Numbered from the stretch's first letter, positions 54,077 to 63,044 are shown. The stretch is DNA of 64,000 nt from Maricaulis sp048270095 (GCF_048270095.1 NZ_JBLWTL010000017.1:1-64000), one strand, 5' to 3'. Notes: a model not told the origin generated them from the letters alone. Program-made: numbers and translations.

Positions 54077-54167
54077 GGTCGCGCACGTCCCTAACCGGTC
54101 GTTTCTCGTATCAGGCGAATAAACCGGGCGCAGCCCTGCCTGTCCAGCCCCAGAATCTCTAATCAGG

Positions 54168-55550
54168 CTAATTCCAGGGTGTTAAATCAAAGTTAGGGAA
54201 GCCAGACCCCACCGGCTCGCCTGCCACATCATAGATTTCAACATTCAGGCCCATCCGGTCGGCGGACAGCAGTCCCATGGCCTGGAGCAGGCGATAGCCG
54301 GCCACGTCGGAATCCCGTTCCGCGGTCACCAGAAGCAGCCGCGAAGCCAGCAATTCCTGTTCCGCATCAAGCACATCAAGCGTTGTTCTCAAGCCGACAT
54401 AAGCTTCCTGCTCGACACCATCCAGAGCAATCTCATTGGCCCGGACAGCCTGCCGGCTCGACTCGATCACGGCCTGGGAGGTGATGTAGGCATTCCAGGT
54501 ATTCGTCACACCTTCGGTGACCTGACGGCGCGCCAGCAAGGTCTGCTGGCGGGTCTGATCTTCCTGGGCGATGGCTGCACGTACGCGTGACCGATTCAAC
54601 CCACCGGTGAAAAGCGGCACCGAAACCTGACCGACGATCGAGGTCGAATCACGTTCATCGCCTGCATAGGAGGCATCCCGCGAGCCCGATGCCGACGCCG
54701 AAAGCGTCACCTGTGGCCGCAGCGAGCTACGGGCCATCCGGATCGAATGACTGGCGGCCTGCTCGCCATACTGGGCGGCCAGCAATTGCGGGCTGAAGCG
54801 GTAGGCGGTCTCGGCGGCATCGGCGAGATTGTCAGGCAATTCCGGCAGTGCCGGCGGGTCCTGCAGGGTTGCCGGGGGCTGACCTGTCACACGCTCATAG
54901 GCCGCGCGGCTGGTCGCCAGCTGGGACTGGGCAGAGGACAATTGAGCCTGGGCGCCCGACAGCCGGGCCTCGGCCTGGGCGACATCCGTACGCGTGATCT
55001 CACCGACTTCGAAACGATCCCGGGCGGCTTGAAGGTGCTGCGCCAGAACATCAGCATTGCTGCGGCGAATATTCACCACTTCGGCGTCGCGACGGACATC
55101 CATGAACGCGGTAATCGCATCGACCAGGACAGTTTGCTCCACCGAGCGCAGGGATTCGCGGCCCGCATAGACCAGCGCCGTCGCCTGGTCGACCGCGCCG
55201 CCATTATAACCACCGCGATAAATCGATTGATTGGCCGTCAGCGAATAATTCTTCGGGGTCGAATCGCTCTCGGAACTGCTGGGGAAAGGCGCCCCGGCAC
55301 CGCTTTCCGACTCGCTGTGCTGGGCGCTGATCGAAGCTGACGCCGAGACCTGGGGCAAATAGCCGGCCCGGGCCTGGATGCGCCCCTCATCGGTGGCACG
55401 CAATCGGGCGCGCTCGGCCTGCAAGGTCGGATTGGAGTTATAGGCCAGCGCCAGGCTCTCTTCGAGACTCTGCGCCTGCGCCGCTGCGCCCATCGCCAGA
55501 AGCGATACACAACCCGTCGCCGCCATCGCCCACAATTTCAAACGCGTCAT
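54168..55550 (-). CDS. tolC: TolC family outer membrane efflux/secretion protein
   Basis: The 460-aa protein has a signal peptide and two homologous halves of the outer-membrane efflux fold, with conserved 'SLEESLALAYNSNPTL' at the N-terminus, 'LTANQSIYRGG' and 'VGQVSVPLFTGGL' strands, and 'YVGLRTTLDVLDAEQELLASR' near the end. It forms a trimeric exit duct for type I secretion or multidrug efflux. The start is ATG 55550, with AAGGA seven bases upstream; a TTG two codons earlier is less likely. No inner-membrane partner genes are adjacent. Confidence 0.95.
   Translation of the reverse strand: MTRLKLWAMAATGCVSLLAMGAAAQAQSLEESLALAYNSNPTLQAERARLRATDEGRIQARAGYLPQVSASASISAQHSESESGAGAPFPSSSESDSTPKNYSLTANQSIYRGGYNGGAVDQATALVYAGRESLRSVEQTVLVDAITAFMDVRRDAEVVNIRRSNADVLAQHLQAARDRFEVGEITRTDVAQAEARLSGAQAQLSSAQSQLATSRAAYERVTGQPPATLQDPPALPELPDNLADAAETAYRFSPQLLAAQYGEQAASHSIRMARSSLRPQVTLSASASGSRDASYAGDERDSTSIVGQVSVPLFTGGLNRSRVRAAIAQEDQTRQQTLLARRQVTEGVTNTWNAYITSQAVIESSRQAVRANEIALDGVEQEAYVGLRTTLDVLDAEQELLASRLLLVTAERDSDVAGYRLLQAMGLLSADRMGLNVEIYDVAGEPVGSGFPNFDLTPWN
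54182..54196 (-). promoter_or_regulatory. CtrA-like box upstream of popZ
   Basis: The sequence ttaaatcaaagttag matches TTAA-N7-TTAA at seven of eight positions. It is 106 bases upstream of the popZ ATG but lies inside the last codons of tolC, so coding constraint could explain it. Treated as a weak candidate. Confidence 0.25.
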
Positions 55551-55775
55551 CTGCAAATCCTTTTACCGGCAACAAGCCAATATCACCTCGGTGCCGCCAT
55601 CATAACGCGCCGCGCGTCAGAGACCAGCACCACTCTTGTCGCAGCCATATAGGCATTGCCACACTACAATTGAACAGCGTTCACCGTGATACGTCCGTAA
55701 TACCGGCTCTATTACCGCGTTTAACGGCCTGTGCCCGGGAATCCGTCGCCCGAATGCCACACTTGTTGCAGCAGG

Positions 55776-56429
55776 CTAGAGCGAGAAACCGGGTTCCAGC
55801 GCAAAACCGGGCAGGAGCTTGGCCGTCGCGTCGAACACGACGCGCTCGCCAATGCCGGCTGCCGAGCGCGTGAACACCGTCGCCTTGCCAACCGGGCCCT
55901 TGCGGATAATCGCCACAAGGCGTCCGCCGGGCGCGAGCTGGTCAAACCAGGCCGCCGGCACTTCGCTGACCGAGCCATTGACGAAAATCACATCGAAGGG
56001 GCCCTGCTTCGGCACCCCAAGCTTGGGGTCACCGGCAATCACGACGGCATTGTCAGCGCCAACCTTTGACAGGAGGTCGCTGGCGCGTGCCTGACCGTCC
56101 TCGTCATCGTCAAGGCCGACAACGGTTTCAGCCATGTGCGAGAGAATGGCGGTGGAATAGCCACGACCGCAGGCAATATCGAGCACAAGCTCATCGGGTT
56201 CGATCGCAGCGGCATGAATCAGTTTCGCGAGGTCGCGGGGGCGCATCATCGTGCGCCGGTCACCCGTCGCGACTTCAGAATCCGCATAGGCCAGGGCGAG
56301 GCGCGCGCGCGGCGTAAACAAATGCCGTGGGACAGCCATGAAGGCCGCAATCAGCCGGCGATCAGTGACATCTGCCGGACGGATCTGGCAATCCACCATT
56401 TGTTTGCGGGCCTGATCATGTTCGTTCAC
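55776..56429 (-). CDS. PCMT-like SAM-dependent methyltransferase
   Basis: The 217-aa protein belongs to the protein-L-isoaspartate methyltransferase family: 'RKQMVDCQIRPADVTDRRLI' at the N-terminus, SAM motif 'VLDIACGRGYSTAILSHMA', and 'FDVIFVNGSVSEVPAAW'. It differs from the canonical pcm at 35186 in the substrate-binding loop and may have another substrate. It starts at GTG 56429 preceded by GGGAG and lies just upstream of tolC, a conserved alphaproteobacterial pairing. Confidence 0.85.
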   Translation of the reverse strand: MNEHDQARKQMVDCQIRPADVTDRRLIAAFMAVPRHLFTPRARLALAYADSEVATGDRRTMMRPRDLAKLIHAAAIEPDELVLDIACGRGYSTAILSHMAETVVGLDDDEDGQARASDLLSKVGADNAVVIAGDPKLGVPKQGPFDVIFVNGSVSEVPAAWFDQLAPGGRLVAIIRKGPVGKATVFTRSAAGIGERVVFDATAKLLPGFALEPGFSL

Positions 56430-56615
56430 GGCTTTCTCCCTGCCTGGGTCCGGCGGCGCACCGGTGCTGCTGCTGATATATCCCGCCACAGGCGAGACGG
56501 GCAAGCACTGTGCTGCGTGCGCGTCATTTGGTAGCCGCACTGACAAGTTTCACCGGACCATGCCCTCGCCGATTGCCCCCGGCGCGCGGCAGGTTTATAG
56601 CTCCCGCCAGAAGCT

Positions 56616-56689
56616 GGCACCGTGGCGGAGTGGTTACGCAGCGGATTGCAAATCCGTCCACCCCGGTTCGATTCCGGGCGGTGCCTCCA
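56616..56689 (+). tRNA. tRNA-Cys (anticodon GCA)
   Basis: A complete cloverleaf is present: acceptor ggcaccg / cggtgcc, anticodon stem gcgga / tccgt with loop ttgcaaa (GCA at 56663-56665), T-arm with ggttcgattcc, discriminator T and encoded CCA at 56687-56689. Confidence 0.96.
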
Positions 56690-56728
56690 TGCTTCCCTCA
56701 CCTCAAGATTACGGCGCAAGACGAATCC

Positions 56729-57436
56729 CTAATACGGGATCTCGATGCCGTTATGATCCCGAAACCCACCCGAATCCGACGGGTCCAACCCGTCGATCAC
56801 CGCCATCAGCTCCAGCGCTGCTGTCTGCGGCGTGCGCAATTTGAGCCCTGACTTGGCGAAGGGGGCTGAAAGCCGCGTATCAACCGTGCCGGGATGCAGG
56901 GCAATACAAATGGCGTCGGGATGGCGGCGTGCCAACTCGATGGCCGCCGTCCTCACCAGCTGGTTGAGCGCCGCCTTCGAGGCCCGGTAGCCATACCAGC
57001 CGCCCAGCCTGTTGTCGGAAATCGAACCGACACGCGCAGACAATGTTGCAAAGATCGACCGGCCACGGCGCGGCAAGACTGGCAGGAAGTGCTTCATCAA
57101 CAATGCCGGGCCGATGGCATTGACGGCGAAGAGCTTCGCCAGATGGTCAGCCTCGAGCTGTTTCAGTCCGCGTTCGGGCTGCAAACGCCCGTCATGCAAC
57201 AACCCGGTCGCATCGATCACGCGGCGCAGATCGAGCCCCCGGCTTCGGGTCAGGGCTTCGATCCCGGCGGCCGCGGCAGCGATGCTGTCTTCGTCCAGCA
57301 GGTCCAGCCCCGGCGTCGAGGACCGCGACAGCCCGATTACGGTGTCGGGCGCCGACACCGTCTGCAGCCGCTCCAGCAAAGCCGCCCCGATGCCGCCGCT
57401 GGCGCCGATGACCAGCGATAAGCCTTGATTGTCCAT
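56729..57436 (-). CDS. Short-chain dehydrogenase/reductase (C-factor-like)
   Basis: The 235-aa protein has the SDR nucleotide motif 'LVIGASGGIGAALLERLQ', the 'FAVNAIGPALLMKHF' helix, and the catalytic Tyr-x-x-x-Lys in 'YGYRASKAALNQLV'. The family member CsgA/C-factor-type enzymes are close, but the substrate is unknown. It starts at ATG 57436. Confidence 0.9.
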   Translation of the reverse strand: MDNQGLSLVIGASGGIGAALLERLQTVSAPDTVIGLSRSSTPGLDLLDEDSIAAAAAGIEALTRSRGLDLRRVIDATGLLHDGRLQPERGLKQLEADHLAKLFAVNAIGPALLMKHFLPVLPRRGRSIFATLSARVGSISDNRLGGWYGYRASKAALNQLVRTAAIELARRHPDAICIALHPGTVDTRLSAPFAKSGLKLRTPQTAALELMAVIDGLDPSDSGGFRDHNGIEIPY

Positions 57437-57524
57437 GCCCAGATACCCACACCATCCGCCGGTTGACGTGAGTGTCTACGCACGGAATGGGCTGCGGGAT
57501 CATGCCGCACTGAGTCCCGACAGT

Positions 57525-57869
57525 TCAGGCCTCGACAGAGGCAGGCACGACACCGGCTTTCACGAGCTCGCTATCAAGCCGCCCGGTGAGGAACATCACA
57601 TACATCCGGTAGTCCGCGATCAGCGACCAGAGCGGATAGGTGAATGTGGCCGGCTTGTTGCGCTCGACAAAGGCATGGCTGACCCAGGCGAAGAAATATC
57701 CCGCCAGGGGTACGGCCAGCAGGGCCCACCAAGTCTGGGTCAGCACCGCGGCCAGCAATACCAGCATCGCCAGGGTCGACCCGACATAATGCCAGTGACG
57801 CGTCGCCGGCCGCGCATGCTCGCGCAAATAAAAGGGCCAGAATGATTCGAAATTCTGATGTTCCCGCAT
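57525..57869 (-). CDS. Mpo1-like/DUF962 membrane protein
   Basis: The 114-aa protein has two hydrophobic segments (about 28-50 and 55-65) and the 'FYLREHARPATRHWHYVGS' and 'FAWVSHAFVERNKPATF' motifs of DUF962. Yeast Mpo1 is an Fe-dependent dioxygenase in fatty-acid alpha-oxidation using conserved histidines like those seen here. Bacterial roles are unproven. GGGAG precedes the ATG at 57869. Confidence 0.85.
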   Translation of the reverse strand: MREHQNFESFWPFYLREHARPATRHWHYVGSTLAMLVLLAAVLTQTWWALLAVPLAGYFFAWVSHAFVERNKPATFTYPLWSLIADYRMYVMFLTGRLDSELVKAGVVPASVEA

Positions 57870-58038
57870 GTGATTCTCCCCGAAACGACCGACACAAACC
57901 CATATCACAGCCATGAGGCTATCGGAAAACCGGCCGCGTCATGGATAATCTGCACATAACGCGACAGGTCATATTTCCATGTATCGATTAGGGTTTCAGC
58001 AATCACACTAAACCAATTGCGAAATTTTGCCGCGCAAA

Positions 58039-58053
58039 TTAACCCGTCCTTAA
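58039..58053 (+). promoter_or_regulatory. CtrA-type box (TTAA-N7-TTAA) in front of candidate sRNA
   Basis: The sequence ttaacccgtccttaa is an exact TTAA-N7-TTAA match. It lies 25 bases before the 5' hairpin of the predicted small RNA, where a -35 region is expected. It is the only exact match I found in the window's intergenic DNA. Confidence 0.55.
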
Positions 58054-58077
58054 GGAATTTTGGACGATTCTGCACCT

Positions 58078-58149
58078 GTCTTCCCGTGAAGACACCCCAC
58101 CATCCACCCAATGCCTTTTCGGGAGCCCAGACGGCTCCCGATTTTTTTT
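58078..58149 (+). ncRNA. Candidate small RNA with C-rich linker
   Basis: No coding gene on the plus strand precedes the intrinsic terminator at 58120-58149, so the transcript that ends there must be non-coding. The predicted RNA has a 6-bp 5' hairpin (gtcttc-ccgt-gaagac, 58078-58093), a single-stranded C-rich linker (accccaccatccaccca) and the terminator hairpin. Such C-rich loops pair with ribosome-binding sites in several alphaproteobacterial sRNAs (for example GsrN-like and alpha-r14 types); family membership is not claimed. The 5' end is approximate and was placed from the CtrA-type box. Confidence 0.55.
58120..58149 (+). terminator. Strong intrinsic terminator of the candidate sRNA
   Basis: A perfect 8-bp stem (cgggagcc / ggctcccg) with a 5-nt loop is followed by A and eight T residues. 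It is oriented for the plus strand only. The nearest upstream plus-strand feature is tRNA-Cys at 56616, about 1.4 kb away. Confidence 0.9.
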
Positions 58150-58194
58150 GCCTGCGAATAGCAGAGCAATTGCAGAACTCTGGCAGCAACGCGC

Positions 58195-58224
58195 TTGCCA
58201 CCGCCGCAATAGCTCTGATATACG
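58195..58224 (+). promoter_or_regulatory. Probable promoter of tRNA-Asn
   Basis: A -35-like ttgcca (58195-58200) and a -10-like tatacg (58219-58224) are spaced by 18 bases and lie 26 bases before the mature tRNA-Asn 5' end. Confidence 0.45.
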
Positions 58225-58250
58225 CGCCGTCTCGCTTGCGAGAGAGATGT

Positions 58251-58326
58251 TCCCCGGTAGCTCAGTTGGTAGAGCAAGCGGCTGTTAACCGCTTTGTCGC
58301 TGGTTCGAGTCCGGCCCGGGGAGCCA
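58251..58326 (+). tRNA. tRNA-Asn (anticodon GTT)
   Basis: The 76-base cloverleaf has acceptor tccccgg / ccgggga, D-arm with agctcagttggtagagc, anticodon loop ctgttaa (GTT), T-arm ggttcgagtcc, discriminator G and encoded CCA at the 3' end. Confidence 0.96.
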
Positions 58327-58349
58327 CTCTCGCAAGCGACTTTATCCCC

Positions 58350-59102
58350 TTAAACCTTCGCCCCTGCCCCGGAGCCCTTGTCGAGCCGCCCGTCAAACGC
58401 GCGCGCAGCCTCGAAAAAGCGCTTGCGCAGGGATGCGGCATACGGGTTGAGCTGCTCGATCGCCTGGAACAGATCATCACTGTCATTGCGCACCAGATCG
58501 GTTGCCTGGCGTAGCAGATCATAGCTTTTGGTCGTATAGGGCGGCGGCGGAATATCGAGTTCGGCAATCACGCGCGACACCAGATGGGTGAGCGCCTGCA
58601 CATCGGCCATGGCGCGGTCATGCGTGTCCGGATCGGACAGGTGCACATCGAGCCCGAGAACCTCACTGCAAAAAGCCGCCACACCACTGGCATCAACGCC
58701 GGCATCCGGACAGATCACGACAGACTGGCCGGTCAGCCCTGCTGCAGCGCTCTGCGGCCCGAACAGCGGATGTGTGCCGATGATTCGCACATGCGTCGGC
58801 AGGGCATCGCGCATCGCCCGCATCGGCTCGACCTTGACCGAGGCGACATCGAGCACCAGCGCTCCCTCAGGCAGGAAAGACGCGATATCGCGGCAGGTTT
58901 GTTCCAGCGCCTGCACCGGCACGGCCAACACCACAGTCGGGCAAGCCGCTGCCGCCTCAAGGCTCACACGGGCAAGGCCGGGACAGGCATCCGCATGGGG
59001 GTCATGGCCCAGCAGATCGAAATGCGGTGCCAGATGCCCGGCGGCGAATCGGCCGAACGCCCCCAGCCCGATCAGGCCGATCTGTTTGCGATTTTCAGCC
59101 AA
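58350..59102 (-). CDS. Prephenate/arogenate dehydrogenase (TyrA family)
   Basis: The 250-aa protein has the Rossmann motif 'IGLIGLGAFGRFAAGHL', the 'VVLAVPVQALEQT' strand and the TyrA signature 'IIGTHPLFGPQSAA' with substrate-binding His. It oxidatively decarboxylates prephenate or arogenate in tyrosine synthesis. The likely start is TTG 59102, preceded by AAGGGGA at an ideal distance; an ATG at 59204 would overlap the SET gene and adds about 34 non-conserved residues. Confidence 0.85.
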   Translation of the reverse strand: MAENRKQIGLIGLGAFGRFAAGHLAPHFDLLGHDPHADACPGLARVSLEAAAACPTVVLAVPVQALEQTCRDIASFLPEGALVLDVASVKVEPMRAMRDALPTHVRIIGTHPLFGPQSAAAGLTGQSVVICPDAGVDASGVAAFCSEVLGLDVHLSDPDTHDRAMADVQALTHLVSRVIAELDIPPPPYTTKSYDLLRQATDLVRNDSDDLFQAIEQLNPYAASLRKRFFEAARAFDGRLDKGSGAGAKV

Positions 59103-59176
59103 TCTGCATTCCCCTTGCCCGCCAGGCGGATTGAACGGGATTTTCGGCGTCGCGACCAGCGCGATTGCCCGTGGCG

Positions 59177-59851
59177 TCAGATGTGGTGAGTCGCCGCGCC
59201 GCAATTGCAGGCGAAGCCGCCAACGATCTCCCCCTCATTCTCGATATAGTCGAAATTCACTTCCGAACCGGCGCTGATCACCTGTTTGGCACGCAATAGC
59301 GGGCGCGCCGGGTCGGCGGCATCGATATAGCTATTGGCCTCGCAGCAATGATTGATATAGCGCAGATAACCGGTCGGCTCGCAGTGGACATCATCGGTAA
59401 TGCGCGCGGAATGCGGCGTCTGCACGCTCGTCATCGCGCCGCGGATGACGGTGATTACATCGCCGGCCGCCAGATCACGCTGCGCGAAGACACCATGACC
59501 ATGGATCGCGCTGGCCTGGATCGCGACTCGCCCATCATATTCAGCCATGAAGGCCGCCGGAGCCCCCGCCCCATCGCCGAGCCCGACACGGCGGCCTGAC
59601 AGGACGAGCTCGCCCTCGCCGCGCTCCACAACCCGAAGGTCCAGAATCGCGGTGGCAGCGCCGACCGGACCCAGCTCGGCAATGAAACCGTCTTCATTGC
59701 CGCTGCGGCTGCGCAAAGAGGTCGAAACACCAGCCGCGCCCAGCCCTGTGACCTGCCCCATCCACACATCGCCCTGACGACGAAGCTCGATCCATTCAAA
59801 CACACGACCACTATCACCGGGGTAACTGGCCAGGAACTCACCAACACGCAC
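59177..59851 (-). CDS. SET-domain protein (putative lysine methyltransferase)
   Basis: The 224-aa protein has an N-terminal beta-rich region (about 1-110) and a SET domain: 'SAIHGHGVFAQRDLAAGDVI', 'LRYINHCCEANSYI' (NHxCxxN variant), 'AGSEVNFDYIENEGE' (catalytic Tyr), then a partial post-SET 'FACNCGAATHH' with two cysteines. SET domains transfer methyl groups from SAM to lysines and are common in eukaryotes, less so in bacteria. The start is GTG 59851 after AGGAG; the open frame to 59992 overlaps the ABC transporter gene. Confidence 0.83.
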   Translation of the reverse strand: MRVGEFLASYPGDSGRVFEWIELRRQGDVWMGQVTGLGAAGVSTSLRSRSGNEDGFIAELGPVGAATAILDLRVVERGEGELVLSGRRVGLGDGAGAPAAFMAEYDGRVAIQASAIHGHGVFAQRDLAAGDVITVIRGAMTSVQTPHSARITDDVHCEPTGYLRYINHCCEANSYIDAADPARPLLRAKQVISAGSEVNFDYIENEGEIVGGFACNCGAATHHI

Positions 59852-59937
59852 AACACCACTCCTAGGGAAAGAAGATCGAGCTTGGCACAGCCCTAACGTG
59901 CGGAAAAGTGCGGCGGAGACACGGTTCAAAAAAAGAG

Positions 59938-61815
59938 TCAGACGGCGTCGATTGACATCGCCGGATCGCCGGCCTCGCTCTGGCGCTTCCACATTCGCGC
60001 ATACAGCCCGTCACGTTCGAGCAGCTCGGCATGCGTGCCCGACTCGGCAATGCGCCCGGCATCCATCACATAGATGCGATCCGCATTGGCGATCGTCGAC
60101 AGGCGGTGGGCGACGGCGATGGTGGTGCGCCCCCGGGCGGCCTCGGCCAGCGCCGCCTGCACTTCCTTTTCCGTCTCGCTGTCGAGCGCCGAGGTGGCTT
60201 CGTCGAGCACCAGAACAGCCGGATTCTTCAAAATGGCCCGCGCGACGCCGACGCGCTGTTTTTCGCCGCCGGACAGTTTCAGCCCGCGCTCGCCGACGCG
60301 CGTCGCAAGGCCCTCTGGCAAGGCCCGCACGAAATCGCCCAGCTGCGCCCGTTCCAGAGCGTCGAGAATGTCGTCCTCGCTGGCATCGGGACGGCCATAA
60401 ATCACATTGGCGCGCAGCGTATCATTGAACAGGACCACATCCTGCGGCACCAGGCCGAGGGCATCGCGCAGGCTTTCCTGGGTGACATGGGTCAGATCCT
60501 GACCATCGATCAGCACCCGCCCCGCCGCCGGGTCATAGAAGCGGAAGAGCAAGCGCAGAATGGTCGATTTGCCGGCACCGGAGGGCCCGCACAGGCCGAC
60601 GAAGCTGCCCGGCGCCACATCCAGGCTGACACCATCGATCGAGCGTGCACGGCCATCATGCGCGAATCCGACCGTCGCGAACCGCACGGCACCGCCCTGG
60701 AGACGCAAGGGCTGAGCATCAGGTGCATCGGCGACATCGGGTTTCAGCGCCAGTGTATCGAACAGACGCTCCATATCGACGGCGCTCTGCTTGATCTCGC
60801 GATAGGCCCAGCCCAGAATATTGAGCGGCTGGTAGATGCTCATCAGCATCAGCGTCACGGCCGCGACATCGCCGGGCTGCAACTCACCGTTCCAGGCTTT
60901 CCAGCCGGCGACCAGCGCCATAGCCAGCAGGCCGGCATTCATCACAAAAGCCTGGCCACCATTGAGCACGGCGAGCGAGGATTGCGACCGGGCCGCGGCC
61001 TTCGCATAGCGCTGCATCACATGATCATAGGCGTCGGTTTCGCGGCGTTCGGCGGCAAAGGCCTTGACGGTCTCGAAATTGATCAGGCTGTCGACAGCGC
61101 GTGCATTGGCTTCATTGTCGGCGTTGTTCATGTCGCGACGGATCTTGACCCGCCAATCGGTCACCGACCAGGTCATCGCCATGTAGATGCCGACTGTGGT
61201 CAGCGCGATAACCGCAAATTCCCAACCATATCTCAGGCTCAGCACGCCGGCCGCGAGCACCAGCTCGAGCAGGGTCGGCGCGATGTTGAAGATCAGGAAG
61301 CGCATCAGGAAATCAACGGCGCGGGCACCCCGGTCGATGATCCGGTTGAGCGCGCCGGTGCGCTTCATCTGGTGAAAACCGATCGACAGGCCCTGGACAT
61401 GGCCGAAAGCGCGCACCGAAGTCAGGCGCTGGGCGTCCTGGCTGACCGGTGCAAACATCGCGTCGCGCAATTGCGGCGCCCCGACCGAGAGGAAGCGGGC
61501 GACGGCATAGGCGATGAAGGCGAAGGCGAAGCCGGCCGCAGCGCCGCCGCTCATCCAGCCGATCCCGCCGCCCGGATCGGCAGCGGCTGGTTCATGGGCC
61601 GCAATGGCATTGATCGCATCACCGAAAAAGACGGGGGCATAAACGGCGAATAATTTGGCGATCACTGTCAGGACCAGCGCCACCACCATGCGGACGCGCC
61701 AGCGCGACATTTCCGGTGAGGCGAGCAGGCCGAACAGGCGCGCCATCGCCGGGCCGAGCCCGCCATCGGTGGATTTTATGGAATCGTCGTGGGGATCGGG
61801 GCTTGAGGGTTTCAT
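59938..61815 (-). CDS. Atm1/HMT1-type ABC exporter
   Basis: The 625-aa half transporter has six membrane helices in the N-terminal half, the Atm1-type 'NADNEANARAVDSLINFETV' coupling region, and an ABC domain with Walker A 'GPSGAGKST', signature 'LSGGEKQRVGVARAI' and Walker B 'VLVLDEATSALD'. Family members export glutathione polysulfide or metal-thiol conjugates needed for Fe-S assembly and metal tolerance. ATG 61815 is chosen over GTG 61824 because GAG lies at suitable distance. Confidence 0.92.
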   Translation of the reverse strand: MKPSSPDPHDDSIKSTDGGLGPAMARLFGLLASPEMSRWRVRMVVALVLTVIAKLFAVYAPVFFGDAINAIAAHEPAAADPGGGIGWMSGGAAAGFAFAFIAYAVARFLSVGAPQLRDAMFAPVSQDAQRLTSVRAFGHVQGLSIGFHQMKRTGALNRIIDRGARAVDFLMRFLIFNIAPTLLELVLAAGVLSLRYGWEFAVIALTTVGIYMAMTWSVTDWRVKIRRDMNNADNEANARAVDSLINFETVKAFAAERRETDAYDHVMQRYAKAAARSQSSLAVLNGGQAFVMNAGLLAMALVAGWKAWNGELQPGDVAAVTLMLMSIYQPLNILGWAYREIKQSAVDMERLFDTLALKPDVADAPDAQPLRLQGGAVRFATVGFAHDGRARSIDGVSLDVAPGSFVGLCGPSGAGKSTILRLLFRFYDPAAGRVLIDGQDLTHVTQESLRDALGLVPQDVVLFNDTLRANVIYGRPDASEDDILDALERAQLGDFVRALPEGLATRVGERGLKLSGGEKQRVGVARAILKNPAVLVLDEATSALDSETEKEVQAALAEAARGRTTIAVAHRLSTIANADRIYVMDAGRIAESGTHAELLERDGLYARMWKRQSEAGDPAMSIDAV

Positions 61816-61899
61816 CGCGCTCACAGATAGGGCGCGCCGACCTCAAGCGCCAGTGCCGCGCGTGATCATCCGGAGATCAAAGCAGCCAGCCGGGCGCGA

Positions 61900-62910
61900 T
61901 CAGCCCTGGTCCGGCCCGCCAACGTCCGCGGCAGCCTCGTCCGGAGCGCGCAAGACCTGACCGGGATAGATCAGATCGGGATCGCGGATCTGGCTTCGAT
62001 TGGCCTCATAGATCACCGTATACTGCACGCCGCGGCCATAGAGCTGGCGCGCCAGGCGCCACAGTGAATTGCCCGGCTGCACGATGACCGAATCCGGACC
62101 GAGATTGAGATCTTCGGCGGCAACGCGTTCGAAAGGCAGCGCGATCACGGCGGTGACATTGCCGTCGGCGTCGAGCTGGTCGACCTGGAGGTCATAGCGG
62201 CCCGGGGCCAGCAAGGCACCGGCCTGCAGCGTCCAGCGGCCATCGGCACCGGCGGTGACCGACCCGACCAGGGCGCCATTGGCGAAAATGCGTACGGTCG
62301 AACCCGCTTCAGCCCGGCCAGCAAAGATCACGGCACCGGTTTCGTCATAATCGACGGTTTCCAGCACCAGACTGCCCATTTCCGAATCTGCACAGGACGG
62401 ACATTGCCAGACGCGACTCGCCTCGCCGGGACGTCCGACGACAACCAGCGGGGTGGCGCCACGCGATTCGGGGATGGAAACCAGCACGACCTGTTCCGAA
62501 CGCAATTCGCGGCCATCGGCGACCTGCATCACCAGTCCAAGCTCGATCGCTCCGGACGGCAGGGGTTCATTGAGGATAATCACCCATTCGCCGCGATCAT
62601 TCACCGTCTCGCGGGCAATCTCATCGCCATTGGCGAGCACGATAATCGCGGCACCGGGTTCACCGCGACCGGCGATCACGGCCGTGCCGGCCGGCGCGAC
62701 GCGCACAATGTCGAATACGGGCGCGGCCAGCAGGCCAGCCGTTTGCGCGCCGGAAACCGCATCGGCTCCGGCCGTCACGGCGCTGTCAGGCCGGGTGGGC
62801 GATTGTGCAGGGCCACTCAGGGCGGGCCTGTACAGGATGAAGGCCAGCGCGGCGGCAATCGCCAGCGCAGCCAGTGCCGCAGCAATGATAAACGACCGCG
62901 TGGCGGTCAT
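61900..62910 (-). CDS. Membrane-anchored LysM-domain protein
   Basis: The 336-aa protein has one N-terminal membrane helix (residues 7-27), two Ig-like beta domains ('AVIAGRGEPGAAIIVLANG', 'VIFAGRAEAGSTVRIFANG' are related repeats), a CPSC pair, and a C-terminal LysM domain ('VIVQPGNSLWRLARQLYGRG'). It should bind peptidoglycan. The internal repeats suggest an ancient duplication. CAGGAG precedes the ATG at 62910. The exact role is unknown. Confidence 0.87.
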   Translation of the reverse strand: MTATRSFIIAAALAALAIAAALAFILYRPALSGPAQSPTRPDSAVTAGADAVSGAQTAGLLAAPVFDIVRVAPAGTAVIAGRGEPGAAIIVLANGDEIARETVNDRGEWVIILNEPLPSGAIELGLVMQVADGRELRSEQVVLVSIPESRGATPLVVVGRPGEASRVWQCPSCADSEMGSLVLETVDYDETGAVIFAGRAEAGSTVRIFANGALVGSVTAGADGRWTLQAGALLAPGRYDLQVDQLDADGNVTAVIALPFERVAAEDLNLGPDSVIVQPGNSLWRLARQLYGRGVQYTVIYEANRSQIRDPDLIYPGQVLRAPDEAAADVGGPDQG

Positions 62911-63044
62911 GTCCGCTCTCCTGTTTCAATTCGGTCCGGGGCGACGCTGCAATCGATCATGAAATCACCTGATGCAATCCTCGCGCCGCCGGGCCAAGGC
63001 GAATACCATCACCATTAAGCAAATCAAACAAGGGCGATGCTTCG

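Noticed and set aside
60031..61653. 540-codon open frame on the plus strand opposite the ABC exporter
   Set aside because: It is antisense to a complete Atm1-type transporter and lacks any family features.
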